NCBI RefSeq assembly: GCF_003362725.1
Contig: NZ_QKTV01000003.1
Span: 248,001-312,000 of the forward strand
DNA: 64,000 nucleotides
DNA from: Winogradskyella aurantiaca
GTDB lineage: Bacteria; Bacteroidota; Bacteroidia; Flavobacteriales; Flavobacteriaceae
Direction of reading: 5' to 3'
The notes under the pieces are model-generated. The model had not been told where the DNA came from and did not search any database. It worked only from the letters and a program-made list of their open reading frames with translations. A program made the position numbers and the translations under genes. Position 1 is the stretch's first letter, and the number at the start of each line of letters is the position of its first letter. Positions 39,904 through 48,736 of the stretch are shown here, piece by piece.

Positions 39904-40764
39904 ATGAAATCATTTCTTCCTGCTCTAATTCTGTTCACTATAAGTATAAGTTTAAATGCTCAAAAACTAGCTAACTCTACCTTATGGAAAATTGAAGGTA
40001 ATGGCCTAACTGAAGCGTCCTATTTGTTTGGTACGATGCATTTAACTTGTGATGCCAACTTGGACGACCGCGTTCTAAAAGCACTTAAAAATACTGAGCA
40101 GCTTGTTCTAGAACTAGATATGGATGATCCCCAAATGCAAGCAAACATGATGAGTGGGATGATGATGAATGATGGTATAACAGCATCAGAATTGATTTCA
40201 GAAGAGGATTATAAACTTTTAGACGAGTTTCTTACAGAGGAACTTGGTATGGGGCTGTCTGCAGGGATGAATCAAATGAAACCTTTCTTTATTCAAGCTT
40301 CATTATACCCGAAATTAGTCGATTGCTCCTTGGAATCCTATGAAATGGAGTTGATGTCTGTTACCAATTCGCAAGGAGAAGAGATCCATGGACTAGAAAC
40401 TGTCGAGGAACAACTAAAAGTATTTGATGACATTCCCTATCAGGATCAGCTAGACGACCTTGTTAAAATGGCCAAAAACAACATGGACTATGACAAAAAA
40501 ACCATGGCCAAAATGATGACGATGTACGAGTCAGAAAATATTGAAGGGATGCTAGATATGATGAACGACGATTATTACAGTTCTGTATCTAATCATCAGG
40601 ATTTGCTGCTATCGAACCGGAATAAAAATTGGATCGATAAAATTGAAGCTTATGCCAAGGACACCCCCACGTTTTTTGGAGTGGGTGCTGGACACTTAGC
40701 AGGTAAGGATGGAGTTATTCTATTATTACGATCCAAAGGTTATAAAGTGACCCCCGTTTTATAG
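39904..40764 (+). CDS. TraB/GumN family exported protein
   Basis: 286 residues with a signal peptide (ending LNAQK, about residue 19). The TraB/GumN motif is clear: STLWKIEGNGLTEASYLFGT followed by MHLTCD (GTMH), a helical middle with LVLELDMDDP, and a conserved end RNKNWIDKIEAYAKDTPTFF with GVGAGHLAGKDGVILLLR (the GAGHL motif). Family members (TIKI, TraB) include metal-dependent peptidases related to the erythromycin-esterase/EreA-like fold; E and H residues in GTMH and GAGH may bind metal. The bacterial role is unknown. It is monocistronic as far as visible, with terminators on both sides not obvious. Confidence 0.85.
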   Translation: MKSFLPALILFTISISLNAQKLANSTLWKIEGNGLTEASYLFGTMHLTCDANLDDRVLKALKNTEQLVLELDMDDPQMQANMMSGMMMNDGITASELISEEDYKLLDEFLTEELGMGLSAGMNQMKPFFIQASLYPKLVDCSLESYEMELMSVTNSQGEEIHGLETVEEQLKVFDDIPYQDQLDDLVKMAKNNMDYDKKTMAKMMTMYESENIEGMLDMMNDDYYSSVSNHQDLLLSNRNKNWIDKIEAYAKDTPTFFGVGAGHLAGKDGVILLLRSKGYKVTPVL

Positions 40765-41030
40765 ATCCATGCAAGGAAAGTAATCAAGCTTTTTATGCAC
40801 CATTAATTCACCCTCAATATCAACTAGTTACGGCAATTAGCCTGGTTTTTTCGATGAAATACACAATAATTTTGGATTTCATTTGTTCCATTTATCGAAG
40901 AAATTACTAATTTTATCGAGCTATTTAATTCCTTTATACTTTAGGCAATAGTTCTTTTTGCTAACGTTTATCCCTCTACTAATATTCAAGGAATTGGTAT
41001 AGATAAACACTTAAGATTAACAAATGAATT
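40765..41030. other. Gene-free interval before deoC
   Basis: 266 bp with no reading frame of interest and no RNA I can recognise. A 7-bp inverted repeat (ATGAAAT...ATTTCAT, about 40854-40884) and a seven-of-eight -7 box (TACTTTAG near 40937-40944) are visible. Probably the control region of deoC. Confidence 0.35.
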
Positions 41031-41693
41031 ATGGAATTGAATAGATTTATTGATCATACCCTATTAAAACCAACTGCAACTGAAGGAGATATAATTAAAC
41101 TATGTAGCGAAGCTCGCTCTTATAGTTTTTACTCTGTTTGTGTTAATAGTTCTTACGTACCATTAGCCAAAGAAGCATTAAAAGATTCTCAAGTAAAGAT
41201 CTGTACAGTTGTAGGATTTCCATTAGGAGCCACCTCTACTGAAGCCAAGGTATTTGAAGCTATAAAAGCCGTGGAGCAAGGGGCTGATGAAATTGATATG
41301 GTAATCAATATTGGCTTTCTTAAAAGCAACAATTATGTTGCAGTTTTAAAGGACATAAGCGCTGTTAAAAATGCCATTGGCAAGACCCCTTTAAAAGTTA
41401 TACTAGAAATCAGTGAATTATCTAAAAATGAAATTGTAAAAGCAAGTGAAATCTGCCTAGATGCCAATGCTGATTTTGTTAAAACATCAACTGGGTTTTC
41501 TAAAAGTGGAGCTACTCTTACGGCAGTCAAAATCATAAAAAAGACTATTAGAAATAAGGCGAAAATAAAAGCTTCTGGCGGGATACGTGATAACGAAACA
41601 GCTCAAAAGTACATTGATGTTGGAGTTGAACGACTAGGTACTTCTTCAGGTATCGCTATTGTTTCCGATACTTTTAGTACTGCCGACTACTAA
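41031..41693 (+). CDS. deoC: Deoxyribose-phosphate aldolase
   Basis: 220 residues, class I aldolase. It cleaves 2-deoxyribose 5-phosphate to glyceraldehyde 3-phosphate and acetaldehyde in deoxynucleoside catabolism. MELNRFIDHTLLKPTATEGD is the family N terminus. The catalytic set is present: D89 in DEIDMVINIG, the Schiff-base lysine K151 in ADFVKTSTGFS, and K180 in KIKASGGIRD. It is followed after 29 bp by deoD, a natural pathway partner. Confidence 0.95.
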   Translation: MELNRFIDHTLLKPTATEGDIIKLCSEARSYSFYSVCVNSSYVPLAKEALKDSQVKICTVVGFPLGATSTEAKVFEAIKAVEQGADEIDMVINIGFLKSNNYVAVLKDISAVKNAIGKTPLKVILEISELSKNEIVKASEICLDANADFVKTSTGFSKSGATLTAVKIIKKTIRNKAKIKASGGIRDNETAQKYIDVGVERLGTSSGIAIVSDTFSTADY

Positions 41694-41722
41694 ATATCCC
41701 ATCGAAATAGTACCTTTATAGC

Positions 41723-42421
41723 ATGAGTGTACACATTGGTGCTAAACAAGGTGAGATTGCTGAAACCATTTTACTTCCTGGCGATCCGTTAAGAGCCAAA
41801 TGGATTGCGGAAACCTATCTTACAGACCCTTTTTGTTTTAATAAAGTTAGAGGTATGTACGGGTATACCGGTTATTACAAGGGTAACCGAATATCCACCA
41901 TGGGAACAGGTATGGGAGTTCCAAGTGTATCTATCTATGCCAATGAACTTATCTCTGAATATGGCGTAAAAAACCTGATTCGAGTCGGTAGTGCGGGGTC
42001 CTATCAGGCAGATGTAAAAATTAGAGACATTGTCATTGCCATGTCTGCTTCCTCTAATTCCGGTGTCAACGAGTTGCGATTTGGCGGGGCCGATTATGCC
42101 CCGACAGCTAACTTCGACTTATTTATTAAAGCTGTGGAAATTGCCAACCAAAAGAATATCCCTTTTAAAGCTGGTAATATTTTTTCTTCTGATGAATTTT
42201 ATGAAGACAACATAAAAGCATTTGAAAAATGGTCCAAATTTGGGGTGCTCTGCGTAGAAATGGAAACCGCAGGACTGTATACTGTTGCAGCGAAATTAAA
42301 TGTTAAGGCCCTAACGATACTTACCATATCAGATTCTCTCATTACTAAAGAAAAACTTTCGAGTGAGGAGCGGGAACGCTCTTTTGATCAAATGATGGAG
42401 ATCGCACTTGAATTAGCTTAA
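41723..42421 (+). CDS. deoD: Purine-nucleoside phosphorylase (DeoD type)
   Basis: 232 residues, the hexameric bacterial PNP. It phosphorolyses purine (deoxy)nucleosides to the base and (deoxy)ribose 1-phosphate. Landmarks are SVHIGAKQGEIAETILLPGD with PLRAKWIAETYL, the phosphate-binding RGMYGYTGYYKGNRISTMGT, IRVGSAGSYQ, and CVEMETAGLYTVAAKL with the base-contact region TILTISDSL. It lies in a deoC-deoD operon and is followed after 6 bp by a two-domain histidine phosphatase. Confidence 0.95.
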   Translation: MSVHIGAKQGEIAETILLPGDPLRAKWIAETYLTDPFCFNKVRGMYGYTGYYKGNRISTMGTGMGVPSVSIYANELISEYGVKNLIRVGSAGSYQADVKIRDIVIAMSASSNSGVNELRFGGADYAPTANFDLFIKAVEIANQKNIPFKAGNIFSSDEFYEDNIKAFEKWSKFGVLCVEMETAGLYTVAAKLNVKALTILTISDSLITKEKLSSEERERSFDQMMEIALELA

Positions 42422-42427
42422 AAAATC

Positions 42428-43315
42428 ATGAAACAAATTCTAGTTCTTATTGTTGCCCTATTTTCAATTGGCATAAACGCACAAAATAGTGATCACGAAG
42501 CTATTACCAGTACATTAAACAATTACATCGATGGATTTTATAAAGGTGATGCCTCCAAATTGGAAGCGGCACTCAAGCCTCGATTGTACAAATTTGGATA
42601 CTGGAAAAACAAAGACACAGGAGCATATGAATACTACCAGCACATGACCTATGACCAAGCCATAGAATTTGTGAATAAAATGAAAGCCGAGGGACGTACC
42701 AGAGATGAAACTAAAATTAGAAAAGCGGAAATTCTTGATATTGGCCACCATATTGCATCGGCTAAAATAACCGCAGTTTGGGGTGTGGATTATGTACTGC
42801 TATCAAAGGAAGATGGGCAATGGATGATTGAACAAGTCATATGGGAAGGACCCTATGTTGAAGAAGTCAAACAAAAACCAGTAGTTACCACCTATTACCT
42901 AATTAGACATGCTGAAAAAAAACGGATTAATCCAGATGATAGAAATCCAGAGTTGACTAGTGCGGGGGAAAAACGTGCTCAAAAATGGTCCGATACCTTT
43001 AAGGACATACCCTTAGACGCAGTCTATTCTACTAATTATAAGCGTACGTTAATGACTGCCCAACCAACAGCAAAAGCAAAAAATCTTGAAATACAGACTT
43101 ATCAGCCAAATAATATGGACATGGAGGCCTTTTTTCAAGCCACCAAAGGCAAACAGGTTCTGGTGGTTGGCCATAGTAATACCACGCCATTTATGGCCAA
43201 CGCTTTAGTCGGAGAAATGAAATATAAAAGTATGGACGACACCAATAATGCAGGACTCTATATTGTAACCATTACAGAGGATTCTAAAACGTCAACATTA
43301 ATTCAGGTCAATTAA
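42428..43315 (+). CDS. Lumazine-binding/NTF2-like domain fused to a histidine phosphatase
   Basis: 295 residues, exported (signal peptide to about residue 18, GINAQN). Residues 22-145 form an NTF2-like domain of the putative lumazine-binding type (LNNYIDGFYKGDASKLEAAL, WMIEQVIWEGPY). Residues 150-295 form a short histidine phosphatase of SixA type: LIRHAEKKR with R160 and H161, YSTNYKRTLMTAQPTA with R206, and VVGHSNTTP with H249, so the catalytic set is complete. Each half is normally a separate protein. It starts 6 bp after deoD, so it may be co-expressed with nucleoside catabolism. Its end overlaps the convergent DUF6503 gene by 18 bp. Confidence 0.85.
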   Translation: MKQILVLIVALFSIGINAQNSDHEAITSTLNNYIDGFYKGDASKLEAALKPRLYKFGYWKNKDTGAYEYYQHMTYDQAIEFVNKMKAEGRTRDETKIRKAEILDIGHHIASAKITAVWGVDYVLLSKEDGQWMIEQVIWEGPYVEEVKQKPVVTTYYLIRHAEKKRINPDDRNPELTSAGEKRAQKWSDTFKDIPLDAVYSTNYKRTLMTAQPTAKAKNLEIQTYQPNNMDMEAFFQATKGKQVLVVGHSNTTPFMANALVGEMKYKSMDDTNNAGLYIVTITEDSKTSTLIQVN

Positions 43316-44071
43316 ATTAACACTGAGTTGTTCTAGTTCAATGGTTGAAAGTAATTCCAGTTGGTCTCTGGAATATTGTTGTCCTAGATTTTCAAGATTG
43401 AGCGCCTTATCCTTTGGTTTATAATTATTGTAGTCAACAAATCTCAGTCCTTTAATAAAGCGCTCATTAAAGGCTGCTCTAAAACGTAAACCGATGCCGT
43501 CCTCTTCGGCATAGGAATAAGCTAAATAATCTGTTTTATAGGTTTCACTATTAATCCAATAGATGAACACATCATCATAGTCCTCTCCTCCACCGTTTTC
43601 TTTAAAAGTTACTTTAATTTTATAGTATTCTTTATTCTTAATAGTTTCTGTCTTTAGCAGTTGTTTGATGACTGCTGCGTCATTTAAGCCATAAGGTAAC
43701 ACAGAAAAATAGTGGACAGAATTAACCGAAGCGGTGTATTTGACACCCATAGAGTCCGGAATGACCTGAAATTCATTATTAATGAAGCGCGCAAACCCGT
43801 CATTACTCAATATGTCTATGACTGAGTCCCCAGATATTGTGTTGATGCGACTCAATGAAAAGTCACCTTTATAACGTCTGGCTGTATAATAAACATCCCT
43901 AAAATAGAAGCCAATATTAGAACGGCCGAAGTTGTTCCCGCCTGAAGCCTCAATCGTTTTATCTATAATTTCTTGAGCAGAAACCTGTTCTGAATCAGGC
44001 AAATCTTTCTGCTTTGACTCCTGACATGAAGCCAAAAGTACTATCAAGAATACTTTTATAATATGTTTCAT
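43298..44071 (-). CDS. DUF6503 family lipoprotein
   Basis: 257 residues. The N terminus MKHIIKVFLIVLLAS-C is a lipoprotein signal, so 44071 is the start rather than an ATG at 44131. The mature protein is beta-rich: SGDSVIDILSNDGFARFINN, VKYTASVNSVHYFSVLPYGL, YYKIKVTFKENGGGEDYDDV and FIYWINSETYKTDYLAYSY, fitting the DUF6503 family and resembling LolA/LolB-like folds. The role is unknown. The 3' ends of this gene and the histidine phosphatase overlap by 18 bp with no terminator between them. Confidence 0.76.
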   Translation of the reverse strand: MKHIIKVFLIVLLASCQESKQKDLPDSEQVSAQEIIDKTIEASGGNNFGRSNIGFYFRDVYYTARRYKGDFSLSRINTISGDSVIDILSNDGFARFINNEFQVIPDSMGVKYTASVNSVHYFSVLPYGLNDAAVIKQLLKTETIKNKEYYKIKVTFKENGGGEDYDDVFIYWINSETYKTDYLAYSYAEEDGIGLRFRAAFNERFIKGLRFVDYNNYKPKDKALNLENLGQQYSRDQLELLSTIELEQLSVNLIDLN

Positions 44072-44195
44072 AAGACGTCTTAATAAGGGTCGCAAATTTA
44101 TGCCATTGATTACACTGAGTATATATTGCAAGGACTATTTAACGTAATATTATAGGGAACTTATTAATAGAAGTCTCTAAGGCTTCATATTTTTC

Positions 44196-44203
44196 TATCT
44201 TTG
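44196..44203 (+). promoter_or_regulatory. -7 box of smpB, only 6 bp before the start codon
   Basis: TATCTTTG matches TAnnTTTG perfectly. The ATG follows at 44210, so the transcript would be leaderless or almost so. The longer reading from the TTG at 44201 overlaps this box and is rejected. Confidence 0.5.
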
Positions 44204-44209
44204 CCTGCC

Positions 44210-44668
44210 ATGCAAAAAAAGGTGAACATACTCAATAAAAAGGCCAAATTTCAATATGAGATTCTAGACAAATATGTCGCTGGAATTGTGTTGTCTGGAA
44301 CTGAAATTAAGTCCATCAGAGCCAGTAAAGCCTCAATTGCTGAGAGCTTCTGCGAATTTAATGACAATGGAGAACTTTTTGTTATCAACATGACTATTGA
44401 GGAATACGCGTTTGGTAATTACTACAACCACAAACCTAAAGCAGAACGCAAGCTTCTGCTCAATAAACGAGAATTAAAAAAACTGGAGCGCGAAGTCAAT
44501 GTTAAGGGAAATGCCATTATCCCCTTACGGCTTTTTATTAATGACAATGGTTTAGCCAAAATGGAGATTGCTCTTGGAAAAGGGAAAAAACTCTTTGACA
44601 AACGCGAAACTATCAAGGATCGAGATAACAAGCGAGACCTGGATCGTATTAAAAAGAACTTCAGATAA
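44210..44668 (+). CDS. smpB: SsrA-binding protein SmpB
   Basis: 152 residues, the usual length. It binds tmRNA and delivers it to stalled ribosomes. Landmarks are NKKAKFQYEILDKYVAGIVL, SGTEIKSIRASKASIAESFC, YNHKPKAERKLLLNKREL, and the C-terminal LGKGKKLFDKRETIKDRDNK with the basic tail that enters the mRNA channel. The start codon ATG 44210 gives MQKKVNIL; a TTG three codons upstream lies in the promoter box. The ssrA (tmRNA) gene is not in the window. Confidence 0.96.
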   Translation: MQKKVNILNKKAKFQYEILDKYVAGIVLSGTEIKSIRASKASIAESFCEFNDNGELFVINMTIEEYAFGNYYNHKPKAERKLLLNKRELKKLEREVNVKGNAIIPLRLFINDNGLAKMEIALGKGKKLFDKRETIKDRDNKRDLDRIKKNFR

Positions 44669-44743
44669 TTCAATCTCATATATTTTAGACAGGTTTTTTA
44701 TTTGTTGTAAATTCGAATCAACACCATTAAAAACAAAATCAAA

Positions 44744-45274
44744 ATGCTACGATTCTTAATTGTTGTTCTCTTAGTTGGAAGCCATGTTAATGCTCAGATT
44801 GGGGAAGAAGAAGCCCCAGATTATTCCAATCATGTTCTTACCATAGACTCCACAATGGAAACACTTTATTCTGTTATTTCGGGAGATAAAGGAGAACAAC
44901 GTAATTGGGATCTTTTTAAATTTCTTTTTCACGAAAATGCCAAGCTCATTCCTTCAGGTCTGAATGCTGAGAATGTATCGATTGCTCGTTTTATTACACC
45001 CGAGGAGTACATTGAGTCATCAGGAAAATGGCTGGTTGAAAATGGTTTTCATGAAGTGGAAATACATCGCGAAACAGATACTTTTGGTCATATTGCTCAG
45101 GTATTCAGCACTTATGAATCCTTTCGTAGCAAATTAGATACAACACCCTTTATGAGGGGAATAAATAGCATCCAGTTACTCCATGACGGTCAGCGTTGGT
45201 GGATTTTGAACATTTACTGGATGCAAGAGAATGAGGCTAATCCAATTCCTGCAGAATATCTACCAGGTAATTGA
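44744..45274 (+). CDS. Exported NTF2-like protein (hypothetical)
   Basis: 176 residues with a signal peptide (to about residue 17, HVNAQI). The mature part has an NTF2-like layout: METLYSVISGDKGEQRNWDL, LFHENAKLIPSGLNAENV, FHEVEIHRETDTFGHIAQVF and strands ending RWWILNIYWMQE. It resembles DUF4440-type domains but I cannot be more specific. It is the fourth NTF2-like domain in the window and lies between smpB and a DUF2927 lipoprotein. Confidence 0.72.
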   Translation: MLRFLIVVLLVGSHVNAQIGEEEAPDYSNHVLTIDSTMETLYSVISGDKGEQRNWDLFKFLFHENAKLIPSGLNAENVSIARFITPEEYIESSGKWLVENGFHEVEIHRETDTFGHIAQVFSTYESFRSKLDTTPFMRGINSIQLLHDGQRWWILNIYWMQENEANPIPAEYLPGN

Positions 45275-45304
45275 TTGCCGAAAACTAATTTCTAACTAAT
45301 ATTG
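45275..45304 (+). promoter_or_regulatory. Promoter of the DUF2927 gene
   Basis: TTG (45275-45277), 19 bp, then TAATATTG (45297-45304), which matches seven of eight positions of TAnnTTTG. Spacing equals that of the SRP RNA promoter. The ATG at 45325 follows 20 bp later. Confidence 0.45.
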
Positions 45305-45324
45305 CAAATCTGAAACCTACAATT

Positions 45325-46026
45325 ATGTTCAAAAAATTCTTTCGACTTATTTCAATTTGTTTATTGTTAGTTTTATGTAATTGTTCTTCTGATGAGATTG
45401 TTCTGACTCAATGTGGACCTTTTGATACCTCATCTTTAACCTCCAGCCAAGAACTTTTCCTTGATTTAACCTTTGGCCAAAATTTTGGGAGTTCGACCGA
45501 CAGATTAAAAAAATGGAATAGTAACATTCGTTATACCGTTTTTGGAAACCCAACACCTGAAGATTTAATGATGCTTGAGTCCGTTATAAATGAAATTAAC
45601 TCCAGAAACAACCCGATTGTATTAATTCCTTCTGAAGATCCTTTCTTGGCCCAACATATAATATATTTCGGTACAACCGAGTCTTACATTGACCAGATTG
45701 AACCTCTGGCAGCAGGATTCGCTGAAGGCTTACCAGGTTTCACTGCAATTCGTTGGAATAACGCCTATGAAATTTCTTCGGCCAGTATATGCATTGACAA
45801 TGTTAATTATCCAGACGCTGCTGATGTTGAGCATATTATAAAAGAAGAACTTGGACATTCTCTAGGATTAATCAATGACACCTCTTTATCCACAGAGAGT
45901 ATTTTTCATGAGTCCATTCAAAATCAAGAATACAGCACTCAAGACCTTGAATTAATTGACCTTATGCTAGGTTATGTAATAAGCCCTGGTTTATGCGCGT
46001 CTGAAACTATAGAGGCCCTAAATTGA
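45325..46026 (+). CDS. DUF2927-like lipoprotein
   Basis: 233 residues. MFKKFFRLISICLLLVLCN-C is a lipoprotein signal. Conserved DUF2927 features are RLKKWNSNIRYTVFGNPTPE, LESVINEINSRNN and VEHIIKEELGHSLGLINDTS, resembling the EL.Q.LGL.ND block of the family. That block superficially resembles an HExxH zinc-protease motif, but the first His is replaced (KEELGH), so catalysis is doubtful. The protein is probably anchored in the periplasm. A promoter-like pair lies upstream, so it may be transcribed alone. Confidence 0.72.
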   Translation: MFKKFFRLISICLLLVLCNCSSDEIVLTQCGPFDTSSLTSSQELFLDLTFGQNFGSSTDRLKKWNSNIRYTVFGNPTPEDLMMLESVINEINSRNNPIVLIPSEDPFLAQHIIYFGTTESYIDQIEPLAAGFAEGLPGFTAIRWNNAYEISSASICIDNVNYPDAADVEHIIKEELGHSLGLINDTSLSTESIFHESIQNQEYSTQDLELIDLMLGYVISPGLCASETIEALN

Positions 46027-46133
46027 TAGTTCAGAGCAAAGGCCAAAACTGCTCATTAAAATTAAAGATTCCTTAATTTCATAAATTAGGGACGTTTCGT
46101 ATTTTTAGGAAGTAACGAATGATCTTTATCTCT

Positions 46134-47969
46134 ATGAAACTTCCAATTAAGCTTATCCCAGTAATTTTATGCCTTACTTCCTTGACCGCTCTTTCTCAGT
46201 CTGCGGAAACCGAAGCTAGACCTGTTTTTGAAAAAGGACAGGCACAAGTAGTTAAGGCCTTTAATAATAACGAAGACTGGATTCGCCACGATCTTTGGGT
46301 TGAAACGGATTTTAATACGGATGGAGACGAATTTATGGATCGCATGCATGTGTCAGTCACAAGGCCTCAACAAACAGAAAACGATGGCCTGAAACTACCT
46401 GTCATTTATGTGACGAGCCCCTATTTTGCAGGCGTAGCGGGTAATGTTGACGGTTTATTTTGGGATGTAAAACATGAACTTGGAGAATTACCCTCAACAC
46501 CTCGTGTACACCCAGAAGTAAAACGACTTGGAAAACGGCCCATAATTTCAAATTCACATATTAAAAAATGGGTACCAAGAGGCTATATTGTGGTTCATTC
46601 TTCTTCCCCAGGAACAGGATTATCGGATGGTTCTCCAACCGTTGGCGGCCCAAACGAATCTTTAGCTCCTAAAGCGGTTATTGAATGGCTATGTGGGAAA
46701 CGAAAAGGCTACACTGAGCGACGAGGTGGTGAAGAGGTTGTGGCTTTCTGGTCTACAGGCAAAGTTGGTATGACCGGTACAAGTTATAATGGCACCTTAC
46801 CGCTGGCAGCTGCTACAACTGGTGTAGAAGGACTGGAAGCGATCATTCCAATAGCCCCTAATACCTCCTATTATCACTATTACAGATCTAATGGATTGGT
46901 GCGATCACCAGGTGGATATCTTGGTGAAGATATCGATGTGCTTTATGACTTCATTCATAGTGGAGATGAATCCAAAAGAGCCTTTAACAACCAAAAAGTA
47001 AGAGACACCGAGATGAAAAATGGAATGGACCGGAAATCTGGTGACTATAATGATTTTTGGGCTGGAAGAGATTATCTCAATCAAATGCCCAACATGAAAG
47101 CGGCTCTTTTAATGTCTCATGGCTTTAATGATTGGAATGTGATGCCAGAACACAGTTATAGAATCTACAAAGCGGCGAAAGACAAAGGTCTACCTACTAT
47201 GATCTATTACCATCAGAACGGTCATGGTGGCCCTCCTCCAATTGAGCTTATGAACCGATGGTTTACTAAATATTTACATGGAATCGATAATGGGGTAGAA
47301 AAGGAATCCAACAGGAGTTATATAGTTAGAGAGAATGCTAGTCGACAGGACCCCACAGCTTATCCTGATTATCCCCATCCAGATGCATCTATGGTTGAAT
47401 TTTCCTTGTTTAAAGGAGGAAATACAACAGGAATTTTAAAAGTTGGAAAACCAAAAAGAGAGGTAGAAATGCTTATAGATAATGTAAGTAAATCAGGAAA
47501 AGAACTTGCTTCCTCCGATGAATCTCAAAATCGATTATTGTATGTCACCCAACCCTTAGCAGAAGATGTACACATATCTGGTATTCCAGAAATTGAAATC
47601 TCAGTTTCAAGTAGCAAGCCAGCAGCTAACTTATCTATTTGGCTGGTTTCTCTGCCTTGGGAGGAAGGCAATGCGGTACCCATTACCAATAATATTATTA
47701 CCAGAGGCTGGGCCGATCCCCAAAACTATAAATCACTAACTAAAAGCGAGGCATTAAAACCCGGTAAGTTTTACAAATTAAAGTTCAATCTCCAACCAGA
47801 TGATCAGATTATTAGAAAAGGACAACAAATAGGATTAATGATATTTTCTAGTGATCAGGATTTTACCTTACATCCGAGTCCTGGAACTGAATTATCCATT
47901 CAATTAGGATCAACCTCCCTAAAGCTGCCAATTGTTGGGGGTATCGAGGCTTTTAAAACTAAAAGTTAA
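46134..47969 (+). CDS. CocE/NonD-type S15 hydrolase (Xaa-Pro dipeptidyl-peptidase-like), exported
   Basis: About 611 residues. The start at 46134 gives a signal peptide (MKLPIKLIPVILCLTSLTAL, cleaved near LSQ); an ATG at 46119 would add five residues. The alpha/beta hydrolase core has the nucleophile Ser in KVGMTGTSYNGTLPLAAATT, the Asp in SHGFNDWNVMPEHS and the His in YYHQNGHGGPPP. The C-terminal jelly-roll domain (about 420-605) is typical of CocE/PepX. It probably removes Xaa-Pro dipeptides in the periplasm or hydrolyses esters. It is convergent with pcm; the two reading frames overlap by a few bases at 47966-47969. Confidence 0.88.
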   Translation: MKLPIKLIPVILCLTSLTALSQSAETEARPVFEKGQAQVVKAFNNNEDWIRHDLWVETDFNTDGDEFMDRMHVSVTRPQQTENDGLKLPVIYVTSPYFAGVAGNVDGLFWDVKHELGELPSTPRVHPEVKRLGKRPIISNSHIKKWVPRGYIVVHSSSPGTGLSDGSPTVGGPNESLAPKAVIEWLCGKRKGYTERRGGEEVVAFWSTGKVGMTGTSYNGTLPLAAATTGVEGLEAIIPIAPNTSYYHYYRSNGLVRSPGGYLGEDIDVLYDFIHSGDESKRAFNNQKVRDTEMKNGMDRKSGDYNDFWAGRDYLNQMPNMKAALLMSHGFNDWNVMPEHSYRIYKAAKDKGLPTMIYYHQNGHGGPPPIELMNRWFTKYLHGIDNGVEKESNRSYIVRENASRQDPTAYPDYPHPDASMVEFSLFKGGNTTGILKVGKPKREVEMLIDNVSKSGKELASSDESQNRLLYVTQPLAEDVHISGIPEIEISVSSSKPAANLSIWLVSLPWEEGNAVPITNNIITRGWADPQNYKSLTKSEALKPGKFYKLKFNLQPDDQIIRKGQQIGLMIFSSDQDFTLHPSPGTELSIQLGSTSLKLPIVGGIEAFKTKS

Positions 47970-48607
47970 TTTTTATTAGCTAGTAAGGGTACGAAGCGGA
48001 ATTCTCCAAATTCTGTCTTGGTAAAATTTTGAGCTGAGGTGCGTTCATAGAGTGTCATGATCTGACTGTCTTCTCCTACAGGAATTACAAGCCGTCCGCC
48101 AATTTTTAATTGACTCAATAAGGGTTTTGGAACAAATGGAGCGCCTGCCGTAACAATTATTCCATCGAATGGCGCTTCTTCTGGCAATCCTTTATAGCCG
48201 TCCCCAAAAATTTGCTTTTTGGGTCGATATCCAATTTTAGGTAAAAATTTTTGAGTGATCTTAAAGAGTTCTTGCTGACGTTCAATGGTGTAGACTTTTG
48301 CCCCCATTTCCACTAAAACCGCGGCCTGGTATCCACTTCCTGTACCTATTTCAAGAATCTTTGACCCTTTTTTAACTTGGAGAAGCTCCGTTTGAAAGGC
48401 TACAGTATAGGGCTGTGAAATAGTTTGTCCAGCAGCAATTGGAAATGCTTTATCCTGATAAGCATGATCTATAAACCCCGAATCCATAAACAGATGCCTT
48501 GGAATATTGCCTATAGCTTTTAAAACGGCTTCGTCTTTAATCCCTTTATCTTTAACTGTGGCAACTAATTGTTGCCTCATACCTTTATGTTTAAAACTAT
48601 CTTCCAA
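47966..48607 (-). CDS. pcm: Protein-L-isoaspartate O-methyltransferase
   Basis: 213 residues. It methylates isoaspartyl residues with S-adenosylmethionine to start their repair. Landmarks are VLKAIGNIPRHLFMDSGF, YQDKAFPIAAGQTISQPYTV (PCMT substrate region), the SAM-binding ILEIGTGSGYQAAVLVEMG, and a C-terminal GGRLVIPVGEDSQ. It is convergent with the S15 hydrolase, the frames meeting with a 4-bp overlap. Upstream lies 129 bp of AT-rich DNA shared with the divergent Gfo/Idh gene. Confidence 0.94.
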   Translation of the reverse strand: MEDSFKHKGMRQQLVATVKDKGIKDEAVLKAIGNIPRHLFMDSGFIDHAYQDKAFPIAAGQTISQPYTVAFQTELLQVKKGSKILEIGTGSGYQAAVLVEMGAKVYTIERQQELFKITQKFLPKIGYRPKKQIFGDGYKGLPEEAPFDGIIVTAGAPFVPKPLLSQLKIGGRLVIPVGEDSQIMTLYERTSAQNFTKTEFGEFRFVPLLANKN

Positions 48608-48712
48608 ACTTAATTTTTAATAGGTTAAAAATAACCATCGGTCAAATAATTGACAAGGCTAAAAGCATATTGTTTCCCATGAAATAATCATACTTATTTC
48701 GAGCAAATCAAT

Positions 48713-48720
48713 TATTTTTG
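48713..48720 (+). promoter_or_regulatory. -7 box of the Gfo/Idh oxidoreductase gene
   Basis: TATTTTTG, a perfect TAnnTTTG, 16 bp before the ATG at 48737. No convincing -33 TTG is seen. Confidence 0.4.
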
Positions 48721-48736
48721 TTCAAAACTCTCAACC

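Noticed and set aside
44201-44209. TTG start for SmpB three codons upstream of the ATG
   Set aside because: The TTG is part of the TATCTTTG promoter box.
45832-45872. HExxH-type zinc-protease motif in the DUF2927 lipoprotein
   Set aside because: The sequence is KEELGHSLGL; the first histidine is missing, and the block matches DUF2927 without catalysis.
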